DNA of 64,000 nt from Plasmopara viticola (taxonomy: Eukaryota > Oomycota > Peronosporomycetes > Peronosporales > Peronosporaceae): positions 1 to 64,000 of the forward strand of contig MBPM02000102.1 of NCBI GenBank assembly GCA_001695595.3. The letters are read 5' to 3'. Shown here in pieces: positions 9,379 through 22,146 of this stretch. The translations under genes were made by a program, and so were the position numbers. Position 1 is the first letter of the stretch. Each line of letters starts with the position of its first letter. The notes under the pieces were generated by a model that worked only from the letters and a program-made list of their open reading frames with translations, ran no database searches and had not been told where the DNA came from.

Positions 9379-11640
9379 TAAAAGGCGTTCAAATCAATGA
9401 GAGCACAAAGTGGGATAGTTGAGGGAGAAACTTCTTCCGTTGGACTTTAAGCCTCGCTAGTGCTTACCTTTTTTGTCTGTAAGTAAACAAGCGTGAAATT
9501 CCAGGAGTACATATATTATACAGAAGAATTGGCGGCTTCCAATACTAATCGCCACTTTCCGAAATAGTCAAGGTGACTGTATTCAAGAACGATATGAGGG
9601 TTGGCCTGCCTCGCATAGAAATATTAAGTGCAGGCAGCATTTATTAAAGCGGCGACCTCAATCGCTCTTCGATAGAAGCATATTCATTGACAGGCTTTCT
9701 CCTTCAGAACGCCGATAAAGAGAAGCGCCTCGTCCTGTAATAACCGATGTAGCATTCAGTGATTCGACTTCAGCATTAATGGTCTAAGGTATTGCCCGGC
9801 AAAGTACAATCCGCTACTTCGGCTGCACTAAGCAAGAGCACATGATTCGTGACTGTTATAAAGATGGAGGCCGCGCATTCGAAGTAAGGAAATCGTTAAT
9901 TTCCTTTCGAGGCAAAAAGTTCTGCTGGTGAAAGACTACGTTCCTCCAATGAGTGTAGCTAAACACACACCATAGTTGCTTTGCACCGAAGAGCTTGGCA
10001 AAAAAATAGTATAGCTATATGCTGGCGTGACATAAATGTTCCAAAAATGTGTAGGAGAACGAGGGTAAAACAATTCTTTTGAGTCTTTGTAAATCCGTCG
10101 CATCGAGTTTTTTTGTGCGTTTGCAAGCAAATGCGATCAACGAGATAAGAGTGTCCAATGCTTAAAACACTGAAGCAAGTAATTTCACTGGTCCTAAGTA
10201 CGGATTAAACGTGCCTGTAGCAGCATGAAAGCATATCTTGTTCCCGAAATGGATAAGTCAGGCGGCGCAATTCTTGTATTGGCTGGCAAAGAAATATTAT
10301 AGATATAAGCCTTTCAATTGATCCCGCTTTTTATGTGCGTATGGCCCCTTCAAACAATTTAATACCCGGAACAATGTAAGAAATTTCGAAAGTACTCACA
10401 CCTCTTCGTCGTCCTCAAAACGTTTCAAAACAGCTACTTGAGTTCCGATAACTGTCACGGCTACGAAAGACGCCATATAAACCCTTTTTGTGTGTGACAT
10501 AGTTCGCAGGTGGATAGCATGGTACTACCGGCTTCAGGTATTAAAGTTCCTCAAGCGATAGCATAGGTCCGCCAGACAACGTAGATACATATGCGGAATA
10601 TAGCATCACCAATTGCTGGTAACACAGTCTCACAATCAAGTTGCGTAGGTCGGAGAGACGCAATGGGTAGCACAGCTTTACATATAGATAGCATGACTTT
10701 ACCAGCTGCTGGGCGAAAATTTCTGCAAGAATCAAATGTTCAAAACGACAATTCGTCATTCCTGGTGTCAAAAATTGGCCTTATGGTTGACAAAACACCT
10801 TATTTAAGGAGGTAGCTTAAATTGTATTAATGTCGTGCTTTAGTTGTCACTGCTAATCAATTCGCTTATAGTTGAGAAAGCCTCTGGTAATCGAGATAAA
10901 TTGCAAGTCGTAGTGTACTACGCAGTATACACACGACTGACTCACTAAGTTAGTGGGATCGTGTCCATAAGGATTATATTTGTAAAAAATGAAAATGTTT
11001 GTCATGTAAATGTGGGAAAAATCATGCCAAGACAAAAAATCAGCACGTGCTATACGATACACTTTATATTTTGCGCAGCTTTATATCCTTTGATATCGAG
11101 CGGATCTACAGTTATTTAATCAGATTTGTAATACATAGTCACGAGCATTTACGATACATGTTGACGTTCAGTTTTAAGGGTTCGGACAAGAATGGTGGCT
11201 CCTGGTGCATAAACGGCATTCTACCGGTGATTATTCGGCTTACATACTAAGATTACTTTGAAGGATATCAAAGGGGTATAAACTTTGCCTGATTTATATA
11301 AATTTTCTACGGTAGTAAGAAATCAAATAAATAGTGCTAAAACAGCAATCGAATGATGGGAACAATAAGTGTTTGTAATAAAGCTAGTACTAGGGTGTTT
11401 ACGTAAACATAAAGAAATCCTCAGCTTACTTTTGATCTAGCTTTTTCGGACGAGACAAAGCTGTTCAGTGTCGCTTACAAAGCTCCCGACGACAAATCGT
11501 TTGAGCGTTACCGTAGATCGAGGGAAATCGTTGTGAGCGAGTTGTTTTGCTTTAGTGCACCAAAAGAAAATACTTCATTTATGACAAATCGCTACTTGTC
11601 ATTGGCATATTTCTACATTCTGTAATACAAACTTTCTATT
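9379..11640. other. Unit 0 spacer: unassigned, with one candidate minus-strand exon
   Basis: Nothing is securely identifiable. A 25-codon minus-strand frame at 10402-10476 starts with ATG and runs into a GT-rich donor-like junction followed by GAGT. It is also present in units 1 and 2, and could be a first exon or chance. Other conserved open frames (minus 9936-10130, plus 10591-10815, plus 10999-11250) have no recognisable homology. A plus-strand protein-like stretch near 11430-11625, better preserved at 25571-25828, also remains unassigned. Confidence 0.4.
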
Positions 11641-11649
11641 GTATGTTTA

Positions 11650-12580
11650 GACCTTGCGTCCCTGTGGGCGGAGAAAAACAAATTGTTTCACTCGCCTTAA
11701 ATTGGCAAGACAATTGCGTCCTTCGCAAAGTGAAAATCTCGTGCTGAATACGAGCCCGGTAGACTCAGCGTGCTTGCCGTCGCGGTTTTGCGTCCACATT
11801 AGCATATAAAAGCTACTTTATCATACGAGATATGGAGTAAATGGCAGCTGAGAGCTTTTACAGCACAAAGCAGCCAAAGCTGGGAGCTTAATCCATCGAT
11901 AGCGATCGCAGCTGCATCGCTGTAAGTGGGCGAGCGGTTTGCTTTTGCTCTACTTATGGTGGGAGCAACAGATTCACTAAGTCGTTGCTCCAAACGACGA
12001 AGATCTGGATTGCCATGTATTCCTGGAGGTATATGATTTTCCAAGTAGCAATCATTTGGCTAGAGGAACATTCTTCGGTCTCCACACCATAATGGTGGAT
12101 CCATGTATACAAGTGGATGAACAAGTATAAGAGGACCCGTAAGGGTTCTAACTCGCGGCTCTCACGTTGGATTCTTTTTAGAACAATCATATAACGGCGG
12201 GGTGTTGGTAGCCCATAAGCCTCGATTTCGTCATTTGTATGCATAAGACAAGGTCAAACTGCGCATTGTAGTATTCATATGATGTTTCTGCATTAAACAC
12301 CTGTTTAAGCCAGTACAATTAAGAATCATACAGCAAATAGGTTTCATATATACACTTTTCGAATACCGTGGTTACGGGAAGATAGAGACCGCTGCGCCTT
12401 GGGTGTAACCGCTCGCTAATGTCGAAAGCGACCACCCATAGAGAGATGGTCAGACAAAAAGGCTCAACCGTAAACCGCGCACTATGTGCGCTGAGATGCC
12501 ACATTCGCAAGTCTATAAAACTCTCATGATTGAGTACACAGTATACAATGCGAGTAGTGCACCACCTCTATAAACTCATC
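11650..12580 (-). pseudogene. Decayed unassigned minus-strand gene, unit 0
   Basis: Three consecutive minus-strand open stretches (12319-12510, 11954-12244, 11799-12044) look like one protein broken by frame changes. It is best preserved at 26002-26713 in unit 1. The upstream part reads FIDLRMWHLSAHS, then LWVVAFDISERLHPRR. This weakly recalls the switch II/beta-strand region of a Roc/Ras-like GTPase (DLxxWDxxG...LYxxxFDxS), but I see no P-loop and the DxxG glycine is absent. In unit 0 a TAA at about 12321-12323 interrupts the frame. Function cannot be assigned. Confidence 0.35.
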
Positions 12581-13478
12581 CAAGCATAAATACTTGAGTG
12601 GAGAAGGAGAAGATGATCACGAGCCTTTCCTTCCATGCCTCTCGCGTGTGATTAGCATCCTCGTAAATGGGTCCGCTATACTTTAAAGTCGAAAGTTATA
12701 TTGATGCTGACGCGAATATATATTAAGTGGGGTGATAGCTACGTAAGAAATCACACCACCGAGACATGCCGAGTATAATAGCTAAGGAGGTATCGGAAAG
12801 GGTACAGCAAATATTCACCGTTTATGGTATCGGTGTACTCGAGCAAAACGAAGGTCCTTCGCGCGAGTAGTTTTTATATATAATAATACATATACACAGG
12901 TAAGCACGAATTGAGCAAAGCTTTGTAGTTGTTGAGTCTCGAGTTTTCCTTCTTTGCCTGAGAACTCTTACGAGATCCAAAATCTTAGACCTGTATCGCG
13001 AGTTCTGTCTGCCATAGTACATTTGTTCACGTCATCACTACTTGAGCGAGAGTGAAGTTACGACTGCTGGGCTTATATTGTAAAATAGTAAATTTGGCCT
13101 GTTTTTACATAGTGATGAGGTAGCAACTTACCTTTTAAGAAAGCCCAAATATCACGATTAAAGTGCACTGACGGCAACGTCTTCGAACAAGGCACTAACA
13201 AAGCGGTTCAAAATACGTAGTAGGCATGCATATAAGTACTTAGCCGTAGCTACGTCGTCAGTGCGAGTAGCAGGTATTTTCTAGCATTCCAATATAATTA
13301 CTTTTACCACATGAAGTCTTCCGCAACAGACATAAGGCATCAGGGCGGCAGCAAAATGCGATCGCGTGAAGATTTGAGAGCGCACGGTGATATATGCCAC
13401 GGTAGATGTAGCCGAACGAACTAAAGTCGTCCATTCATGTAAAACGAGATTTCTTGATTTGGACAGCATGCAGACCAA

Positions 13479-13811
13479 AGATTTTAATACTCCAGCTCGC
13501 AGCTCCTCTCTTGAGATAAAATTCTACAATTAAACAGAGAAACTGAATGACGATTCGAATATATTAATTAAGCCATGGAATAAATCAGTATTTTTAAAGC
13601 ATCAAAACGGCATGAGTGTATGGAAAAAACAAGTCGACCAGTGCGACACGGCGTAGGACTTTTCGCATACACTCTTTATTTAAATCCACACAAAATCATA
13701 TTGTATCCCGATTTTCCCGCTTTTTCAATCGAAAACCGTCAATTTGAAAACTCTATCAAGTTGAATTCGCGCGCGAAACATTACGTAAAAATAGCTACGA
13801 GTCATTTTGTA
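13479..13811 (+). promoter_or_regulatory. 5' flank of CM1 gene copy 1 with oomycete-type initiator at 13801-13811
   Basis: The sequence TCATTTTGTA just before the ATG at 13812 resembles the oomycete initiator (TCATTY..CA). It would give a very short 5' leader, common in oomycetes. The same element precedes copies 2 and 3. Further upstream, an in-frame ATG at 13620 opens a 64-codon extension in copies 1-3. If it is used, this region would be coding rather than promoter. Confidence 0.35.
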
Positions 13812-15299
13812 ATGGAGACCCCACAGCACACGCGCGCGAGCAACAGCGGCATCGGAATGCCCATGACACCCACCCGCGAACACTCCACGCTGTTGCGTGA
13901 GCAGGAGGCAGAGCAGGAGCGTCTGCGTATGGACAATTTTAACCAAGCTCTACGTATCAACTTTTTGGAGGAGCGCTTGCTGCGCATTAAGCAAGGCACA
14001 GACTTTTGTAGCGAGGATGTCGAGAGTGAATTGGCACAGCTGCGTCTTTTGTTAAAAGAGCGTGACCACGAGTTGCGACAGCGCAATTTTAGTATGATTC
14101 GGGCCACCGAAGCTATAGATATGCTGAATGCCCAACTCCATGAGGCCCAAGCAGCGGCGGTTCGAGCCAGAGAAGAGGCCCAGCGAGACGCAGAAGCTCA
14201 ATTTCATCAACGTATGGAAGAAAGAGACAACATTGATGCGGAAACGGCCGCGAAATGGCGAGCGGAATTGGATGCAGCGCTGCAGACGGAACACCAGAGC
14301 CGCTTGAAGGCGCAGAAGCTCGAACACGAGCTACAGCGACAAGAGGAAGTTGTGGCGGCGCTTAAAGATGACAAAGAGGCAGCCCAGCGAGAGCTTGATA
14401 GTGTCAAGGTGGAGCTATGTTCTCATTTCAGTTGTGGCCGTCAGGTCTTGAAGAAGAATCGACACCAGTCGGTGACTAGTCTTGTGCGCGAGACTTTTTT
14501 AGCGCTTGAAGAAGAGTTTGAAACAAGGACTCGAGCACTGCAAGCATGCTGGAAACAACACGATTTGTCGGTGAATTCCAAGCTTGAGCACTTGGCGTCA
14601 CAACTACGCTCTAGTCAAGGCAAGTTGGAAGTGTTGCAACGTTCCCTTGTTCATGCCAACGATGCGAATCAATCTTTGGAAAAGTCTTGGTCTATCCGGT
14701 GGGAAGAGCTGCGTTTGGAGAGCGATAATGAGCGAAGATCGCTTGAAAAGGAAATTCGTCATTTGCAAAAGAAAGCAGCCGAAGCACAAAAAACACTATT
14801 TCAAGCATCTGGCGAATTACAGACGTTAAAGCGAAGCCAAAAGAAGTTGCGTGAAGAATCAGACCGTGAGAATCATGACCTAAAGGAAAGAAATCGTCTG
14901 CTGTTTGAAGAGATACACGAGCGCCGTCGGTCATCTGAGCATGCACGCAAGCAGTACATGAAAGCAGTAAAGGAAAACAAGGAGCTGCTTAAGGCGATTC
15001 AAATGTACAAGGATGCTATTTGTGGACGCGACAAGGACATCAAAAAGTATAAAGCAATGGTCATTAAATACGCTCAACAGCTAAAGCGACGTGTGGAATT
15101 TGGAGACGCAAAGCAAACGTTGTTGGAGCAGCTTGAACAGACGCAGTATATGATCGACGAGACGTACAAACGATGGGAAACCAGTTCATTAGTTTGTGGT
15201 CTCGAGTCAAGTTCGCTTGATAAAGACGCGAGCTACAAGCCAGAGTATCTGCAGCTAAACGACTACATTAACCAGATGCATTTGGTGGCAGGCAGATAA
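13812..15299 (+). CDS. CM1-domain coiled-coil protein, copy 1 (putative gamma-tubulin complex activator)
   Basis: A single-exon frame of 495 aa. Residues 27-62 contain LLREQEAEQERLRMDN running into NFNQALRINFLEERL. This fits the CM1/Cnn_1N motif of centrosomin, Mto1 and Spc110-type proteins (KENFxLKLRIyFLEERL), which docks and activates gamma-tubulin ring complexes at microtubule-organising centres. The rest, about residues 65-460, is coiled coil with heptads and charged residues. The N-terminus is Thr/Ser/Pro-rich (MPMTPTREHS), and the C-terminus is non-coiled. I chose the ATG at 13812 because the initiator-like element lies just before it and divergence between copies rises sharply upstream. 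An alternative start at 13620 would add 64 residues. The family call rests on motif recognition by eye, and the microtubule role is inferred. Confidence 0.75.
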   Translation: METPQHTRASNSGIGMPMTPTREHSTLLREQEAEQERLRMDNFNQALRINFLEERLLRIKQGTDFCSEDVESELAQLRLLLKERDHELRQRNFSMIRATEAIDMLNAQLHEAQAAAVRAREEAQRDAEAQFHQRMEERDNIDAETAAKWRAELDAALQTEHQSRLKAQKLEHELQRQEEVVAALKDDKEAAQRELDSVKVELCSHFSCGRQVLKKNRHQSVTSLVRETFLALEEEFETRTRALQACWKQHDLSVNSKLEHLASQLRSSQGKLEVLQRSLVHANDANQSLEKSWSIRWEELRLESDNERRSLEKEIRHLQKKAAEAQKTLFQASGELQTLKRSQKKLREESDRENHDLKERNRLLFEEIHERRRSSEHARKQYMKAVKENKELLKAIQMYKDAICGRDKDIKKYKAMVIKYAQQLKRRVEFGDAKQTLLEQLEQTQYMIDETYKRWETSSLVCGLESSSLDKDASYKPEYLQLNDYINQMHLVAGR

Positions 15300-17888
15300 G
15301 TGCGAGACCTGGATAGAGAGCCCACGACTGATGAGTTTATGAGAGTTTCCGGAGTCACGCTTGTTTCTTGCAACCGATTGCGATGTATCATTGCCCCAAC
15401 CAGGTTGTATACCATATTCCCAACGCGAGGAAATTGGTAGTTGTATGTGAAACGTAGTGTACTTTTATATTTTGCTCTCAGATTGTAAATTATATTTGTA
15501 GAATATATAATTATGTTTTTTCAAAGTATAGAAAAACTAAAACGGCTTGCATTTTATAAGATAAAAGTCATACTTTCGACGATAATTTTGTATGAAGGTT
15601 TACAGGATCGGAGAAGTAGGTAACTTTGAATGCTGGCATCCAGAAACCTTTTTGAAACAGAAAATACCTAGAAAGGAGACGATAAGCGGAGTTGTGCAAG
15701 GACGCATGTTGACTTTGTGGCCAAGGATGTAAAACCAGATAATGAGGTCCAACTAAAAGAATCAATTTATATACGATGAGCAGGCGAAAGTGGTTTTCTG
15801 GACATTTGTACGTGCACCGAGCATGCTTCAATTTTAAACCTTTATGTTTAAGAAGTGTCTTTCGGTTAATATATAGCCTTTGCAAGCTGCCACCCGGCGG
15901 GAATTCGCACGCGGTCCTGCTGCGACATTGAAGCGACAAAACCATCTATGCTGACACGCAAGAGTTAGGAAACACGGTGTGTACTTCTCAAAATATTCAG
16001 CTAGTTTTCTTTCTTGAAAGCTAGTTTAAAGGTTCAGCGATTTTCGCAAATTGCTGCTACAGATTAAATAGTGCTAGATAGACTCGTGAGTCGCACGATT
16101 ACGGGTAATAGAGGAAGAGACTGCTTTGATCAAAATAAAATAGAAATAGGCGGAGGGATTGATAGCTTTGCCTAGAGTAATTCAGAAGTCAATGTAGCTG
16201 TGTTTAATATGACCAGAGCAAGTGATGCGAAGATCTGACTTGTCCTGGAGGAACGCAAAGTGAAGAGAAGTACGAAAGAAGCTGGAGAGGAATGGCAATG
16301 ACAACCTATTGATGCCTGAGTCGATTTTGATATGTTTGGTAGTGGCAGCCTTATGAAGGGTATCAGCAAAAGCGCTTGTTTAGTCAAACTGATGCAGAAC
16401 ACGTGAACTCAATAAAAGCGGAAAATTTAGCGATTTTGTCTTAGATGCGAATATTAAGACGTCATGAAAGACAATAAGCGGACATGATGAAGAGAGCAAA
16501 GATGACATCGAGCATGTGGCAACGAATAAAAATATTCTCGACGAAAACGCTTTTGGCCAAAGTCTTTATGACGTTGTTGCGTAAAGCTATCACCCCTACG
16601 CCATTGAGCCTTTTTTCGATATTCCGTAGCATCATTTTTTGGCAACTCTTTTGATTTGTTTAGCACGATTCGGGAGAGCTGGACCCACTAATTAATTTTA
16701 GATTTTTTAAACATCTTTTGCGATCATATACTACTTTGTGAAGTGCTTGCTGCTCATTTGTCGACGCTCTCTTACCAGAAGTATCGTGATGTGTTAGATG
16801 AATGGTATGTGTCATGATCTGCTATTAGATCGTTCGCGAAAAGTTTACATAGCATACTAGCAATAGTCGCTGCTTACATACGCTGTGTCCTTGCAGACGT
16901 TGTTGCTGACAGCATCGAGTATACGATTGTGCGCTGCAAAGTCTTCGAGACACTCGTGGTATCAGCTACATTATGCAAAAATAATTCAGCATACATCCAT
17001 ATTGCAAATGTGATCGTGTAGCCTGAAAGCCGTTTTGCTATTGGTTGCTTTCTGTCCCTATGAGCTCGGGTACCTGGCTAGTTTGCAGTGTGTCACTTGC
17101 TTAAAATAAGGCACAGCTAGCAAAAACGGATGCTTATATCACCACTGAAAAATGTTCAAGGAACACTAGCCATATTTTACGGAATTAATTGCACTTCTTT
17201 CGGAGTGCCATTTACTAGTGCTGAAGATCCATGTCACAAGTCCACAAGTAGATGGACTTATGACACAATCTTAATGCTTCTAGTCAATCAGCGTGCCGTA
17301 AGCGCAAAACTCTGGCGAATCGTGAGCTGCATGAAGCAAGCATATTTTTGGGCTTTGAGTTCACCCAGCTTATCGCTTCTTACTGGGGTTTATTTGCGTG
17401 CTCAAGCAAATAAATAAGTATTTTGTAATATTCGCTATAGCCTGGGATGGATCAGGTATCAGCAAGCTGTGTAATATTAACATGCTAGAAGCCAATGTCC
17501 AACAACTTTGTACCCAACAAAAAAAATTAAGCTTTCCGTCACGATTAAAGACGTTTATTCGTCTGACCAGCCAGCAATTTTGTAATCTTACGAGAGCTTT
17601 TGGGCCTGAGTCTTCTATTTTCTTTTCGTGCACCAAAATACATGTCACTTTCAAAACAGAATGCCGCATAGGTTGCTAGCGTATTCCGTTTATTACAGTC
17701 GGTCACATCCAGGACAGAGGGTCGAACTTAACGCAGCACGCGGCCTGTCGCTGTGGATCATGTTATCCTTGCTGAGTAAACAGGTTTGTACCTTTATACA
17801 GAAAAACGACAATTCCATATAAATATGTACGCCATACTACTTGTATGAGAAGGCGGTCTTTCTAGTTTTTTTTTGTAAGCACACCACC
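15300..17888. other. Unit 1 spacer, 3' of the gene: no supported gene
   Basis: Corresponds to 1173-3734 of unit 0. The longest open frame here (minus 15568-15945, 125 codons) extends the unit 0 equivalent but has no recognisable motif. The protein-like plus-strand stretch near 16465-16580 is frame-broken here by a small indel relative to unit 0, which argues against a working gene. Confidence 0.5.
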
Positions 17889-20800
17889 TGTGTTTTAGCA
17901 GTCGCGGAGGGAGCTTGTTGTCAGCTGGTAGTCGACTAAAGGTTGGGTGGGGAGCGAAGCAGAGTCAGCAAAAAGGAGTAGTTTTGCTCAGAGTAGATTG
18001 GTGGGTGAAACAACTTGGAAAACCCTTGCGAATGTTTGTCTTGCTACTGCCTAACTGGTGGCTCTAAGCCAACTATTGCTACAATCTTAATTTTTTTCAT
18101 TCTAAGCACTCCACATAGAATTTTACAAATATTGGATAATTAACAACTAATACTGCTAATAATTATGCCTTGATTATCTGTAACCACAGATTCTATGGAT
18201 AGTTTCAACGCATATGTATTTTTGGAGAGATGTAACTTTATGGCGTGGTTGCCGCTGCCGGCCAATTTGCTGGTGACATCAGTTACGTCTCAAAACTTCC
18301 TGCGATAGTTTTAAGAGATGGGCTTCATCTTTATGGATTTCTTATATATAGATGAGTCCAGAAATCTGCGTCGTAATCCCTTCCTTCTTGGCTTCATACT
18401 GCAGATTTGCTTTGTACTTACGCTTTCAAATGCCGTCTTTAGCGATTTGTACCGCGTAGCTATCAGCCAATATGACTTTATCCACCTTTTATTGACGCTA
18501 AGGGTCCTCGTGCTTTGGCATCAACGCTGAAGTGAAGAGCACTGAATGCATCTTCAATCCTTCGATAGTCCCAGCTCATTAATATTTCGCGAAGCCTTTG
18601 TACAATCGAGAATGGTCTAAGCAATCTTGGCGCGAGATTCTTTGACTGAAAGAAATTTTTGTGACGGACACTTCAATTATTGTCGTTCAAAAGCGCCATG
18701 TCTCCAGCTTCGAAGTCAAAGACAAGTCTATTATGGTTGTAATAATACTTCATGCACTTTTGGCTTTGCTTCTTTTATCCTGTGCGACCTTTTGTAGAGG
18801 GACTTGACGAAGCTCTTGTGCTGACTTTCTCAACCTGCAAAGTTCTGGTTCTGATGCCCTATCATCAGGCATCTAAGGAACATATCCCAGATCTGTTTTG
18901 ATCTAATTGTAGATTTTACGCATCGGCTATCGGCTTTCTTTGCCAAAGGCAGAAAGTCGGTTCAGTTATATTGTGCTGGGTTGATAAAACCTTGACGGCA
19001 GCTTTCAGCGAAGGATTAGTACTTTCCGTTTGACGATCCATTTGTGGCGTTAAGGTCAGAGACAAATCGCGTTGCTCTGCCACAGCAGACACGGTTGCTT
19101 ACCATAGCTTGGATAGAAATTTGGTGTCCCGGTCAGACACAATGGTCTGTAGTATGCCAAATCCTTTATTTAATTTTTCATAAAATCTTTGCAAATCCTG
19201 CAGTATCGTGCGTTGTCGTTGTAGCGACAAACTTACCCCTTTTGGTCAGCAATAAACAGTCACCACGACGGCATTAGAGCCACTTTTGGTCAGAGATACA
19301 ATAAATCCCATAAAAAATCGATCTATCAGCGTCTTGGAATTTTATAAAGTTTGAAAAAATCTTGTTGTTTTGTTTGCCTAGCCTTGCTATGTTGACACAT
19401 TCCGGTTGTCCGGATTGTTGCTATGACCTCGCGAATCTTAGTTGCACCCGGTAGCCCTCGCAAGCTATATCGGGTGGCTTTACGCTTTTATTTCGGATAG
19501 TGTTTTATGCATCAGCCACGGTGTTAGTATCATCGGAATTCACGTACACAAATGCAAAAATTTAGCAACCCAGTTGAATCATCAAGCCGCCTTTTGTTTT
19601 TTTTCTGCATCAGGACCATCTCAATACTCGTGTGATCCGTTCTGACCGTGATTTTTTGATCGAAAAAATTCATACGTCATACATTCAGCCCAGGCATGAT
19701 TGCAAGTAGCTTTCGCTCACAAACTGAGTAATTCACCATGGCTGACTGTTTTTCCAAACTGGAAAATCAACAGAACGCTCTCGCTCTTCCTCCTTTTGAC
19801 CCAAGTTTTTCCTGATCTCGAAGATTGATACGTCCATTTGGGTACCAAATAATTTCAAAACTTTGGAAGACTAAGTACTGGTTGGGTCGTCAAGCAACTT
19901 TTGAGCTTAATGAAGCATTTTGGTGATAGTTTGAGAGTTCGTTCGTTCTCAAGGGCAATTTTTCTTTATTCTGGCTTGGAGTGGTTCTGTATATTGCGCA
20001 AAGGCCTTAAAAATCGTGAGAGATAGCTAAAAAAGCGTTCCATTTGCTTCTTTGTCTTGAACAGAGACCATTCTGCGACAATCGTCACCTCGTCGGTGAT
20101 GTTATTCGATAAAGTCTGTCTTAGCATGGGTTCTCGCTTACGTAGAGCTGACACTTGGACACATTGATGTGTAGTTGCTGTTCTTTACACCACTCGAGCA
20201 CATGCCGTAAAGTTGTACCGTGATTTTCGACATCTTTACGATGAGACCACGTACATGTCGTCGAATACATTTTATCATTGTATGTATTAAATCTCGAAGG
20301 CGTGAATCTGTTGTATTTGATCTTGCATTTGAGCTTACATCCAGGCTCGATATTGCTTTTGTTGCTGAATGAGATACAGCAGTAGCCAATGCATAGACAC
20401 TGCGTCTTGTCCTGCCTGCTGAGTACGACGATTTACGCTTTCAGTGATGTTGTAAGCCAATATTTTTGTGTTCAAATCCTTACAATCCTTTTTTTCGAAT
20501 GTTTTAGCTGTATAAACGTTGTTAGCCACAAATCCTTTCGAAGCTTGTTGAGGTCCTTGTTGCGGTCTGCTAAGGACTCGGTAGTAGGCTCCCGAGTCTT
20601 TTCTTTACTCATACAGGAAAGCCAAAGAGTGCAAATCAAGCAAGACCAAGTGTCTAAAAATTTGAAAGTCAATCTCCGTGACTTCAGCAGCGGAACAGGC
20701 ATTTATCAAAAAGATTAAAGCGCTTCACCACAGACAAAGTGCAGTAACTACAGTTTTTTGTGCCAAACTAGCGTGCATTTAAACTCACAAACCACTGGAC

Positions 20801-21399
20801 CTAACGTTTGTGCTGAAAAGACTCCCATCGTAATCTAATAGGGTAATGTATTTCGTCATGTGACTCGTGCCAAAACTATAAGATGACTCGCTTCACGCTA
20901 TTGCACCCACGAAAACCCTTGCTTAGAATTCTCGGACTTTACATGACAAGTGGTACTATGTAACAAAGTTGCAGAGGGAGCTTCTTGAAAGGTTGGTCGT
21001 CAACTGGGGTTCGGGTGGTGAGCGAAGTGAAGTTGGCTAAGAGATAGTTTTGTTGCTCTAAGTAAACGAATGGGTGATGCTAAATGGTAAGCTCTTACGG
21101 GTTCTTGTCTCTTAACAGCCTGGCTGGTAGCTCTTAGCCATCTACTGCTATCATTCTAATGACGATCATTTTTCTACTCACCATCTGAAATTTTACAGAT
21201 TCTGGAGAATTAACATTTAAAACGGTTACTTGACTCCAATAGTAATAAGACGTTTGAATCCTGATCTATTGCTTTAAAACTACGCAGCCACAGATTGGTG
21301 TGAATAATTCCAATGCATGTGTATTTTGGGGCAATGGAATTTAACGGCAAGATTGCCGCTTCCATTCACTTTGTCGGTGACAACAATTACGTCACAACC
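17889..21399 (-). mobile_element. Gypsy-1 fossil in unit 1
   Basis: LTR-like blocks lie at 17889-18297 and 20959-21399. The RT motif VFDDM falls near 20254-20268, the RT-RNase H connection at 19966-20154, and the integrase signature TIVSDRDTKFLSKLW near 19105-19150 with the canonical Arg. The gag-like part is at 20280-20702. It shows the same collapse of gag onto RT as unit 0. Confidence 0.8.
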
Positions 21400-21818
21400 T
21401 GTCTCTGTCAGCAAAATGTGCGCATTTATCCGACTCGAAAGATCATTTTTTGAAGTGAAAATATAGAAGATGCTGCGCGGCACCCATTCTGGGTTACAAT
21501 CAACCTTTCCAGCGGCAAATTAGTGTCGCTACAGGCTCGTTTAATCAGTTTTACACAGACCTTTCTACAACTTTGATCCATCGCGACGAAAAAAACAAAT
21601 GGCATGAAGCATTTTGAATCTTTTCCTGACGGGTACGCTTGAAAATTGATTGAAACATCTTGTTTCTGATCTCTTTGTTTCTGATCGCATCTCAGAAAAA
21701 CTCTTGAAAGCGCTTTGGTACGTCATCGTCTTGTCAACTCAATTGTCCGAATCATAATTTCTGCACACATGAAAGAAAGTGGTCTACGTGATGCAAGTAC
21801 ATCTTCTAGATGTCAGTC

Positions 21819-22146
21819 TGCTTCATATCGTTTGCAAATTGCGTCTTCTGGAGTCTACCTTGATATGCGCTCAGCCGATCGAAAGTGTGCGATTTCTGTT
21901 GCGTCGGTGATTAAGAAGACGCATACAAACTTTAGCTGTAAATATTTATTTTGTAAGTTTGGAATATGATAATATTATCTCGATTATTTCTGTCGCAACC
22001 TTCTTGGGCGAACACACACTTGTTAATACGGCCTTGTCAGACGGCTTGTACACATGCTTGAATAGATACTTGACTACGGTACACACCTCCACAATGACGT
22101 AACCGTTGTACTTTGGAGATAAGGAGCGTTGTATGACTTTGCCCAT
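21819..22146 (-). pseudogene. Helitron Rep/helicase fragment, unit 1
   Basis: Same KYNGYVIVEVC and KYLFKHVYKPSDKAVL segments as in unit 0. Beyond KKVATE the sequence agrees with unit 2 rather than unit 0, one of several places where the pattern of relatedness switches along the spacer. Confidence 0.7.

Larger units (their letters stand above)
1..13811 (+). repeat. Tandem unit 0 (left-truncated): CM1 gene 3' part plus spacer
   Basis: First of four head-to-tail copies of a large segmental repeat. Everything from the coiled-coil gene through the transposon-filled spacer recurs in the same order and orientation downstream, with gene stop codons at 1172, 15299, 29505 and 44963. By eye the copies are nearly identical over long stretches, with scattered substitutions and small indels. 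Its own differences include a deletion after the gene (a block present near 15411 in unit 1 is missing), a shortened stretch near 3288 and another near 8312. The true left boundary lies outside the window. Confidence 0.95.

Noticed and set aside
13725..14946. Minus-strand and alternate-frame ORFs (60-101 codons) inside the CM1 genes, repeated in every copy
   Set aside because: They mirror the strongly biased, charged codons of the coiled-coil frame and recur only because the gene recurs. They have no independent motif.
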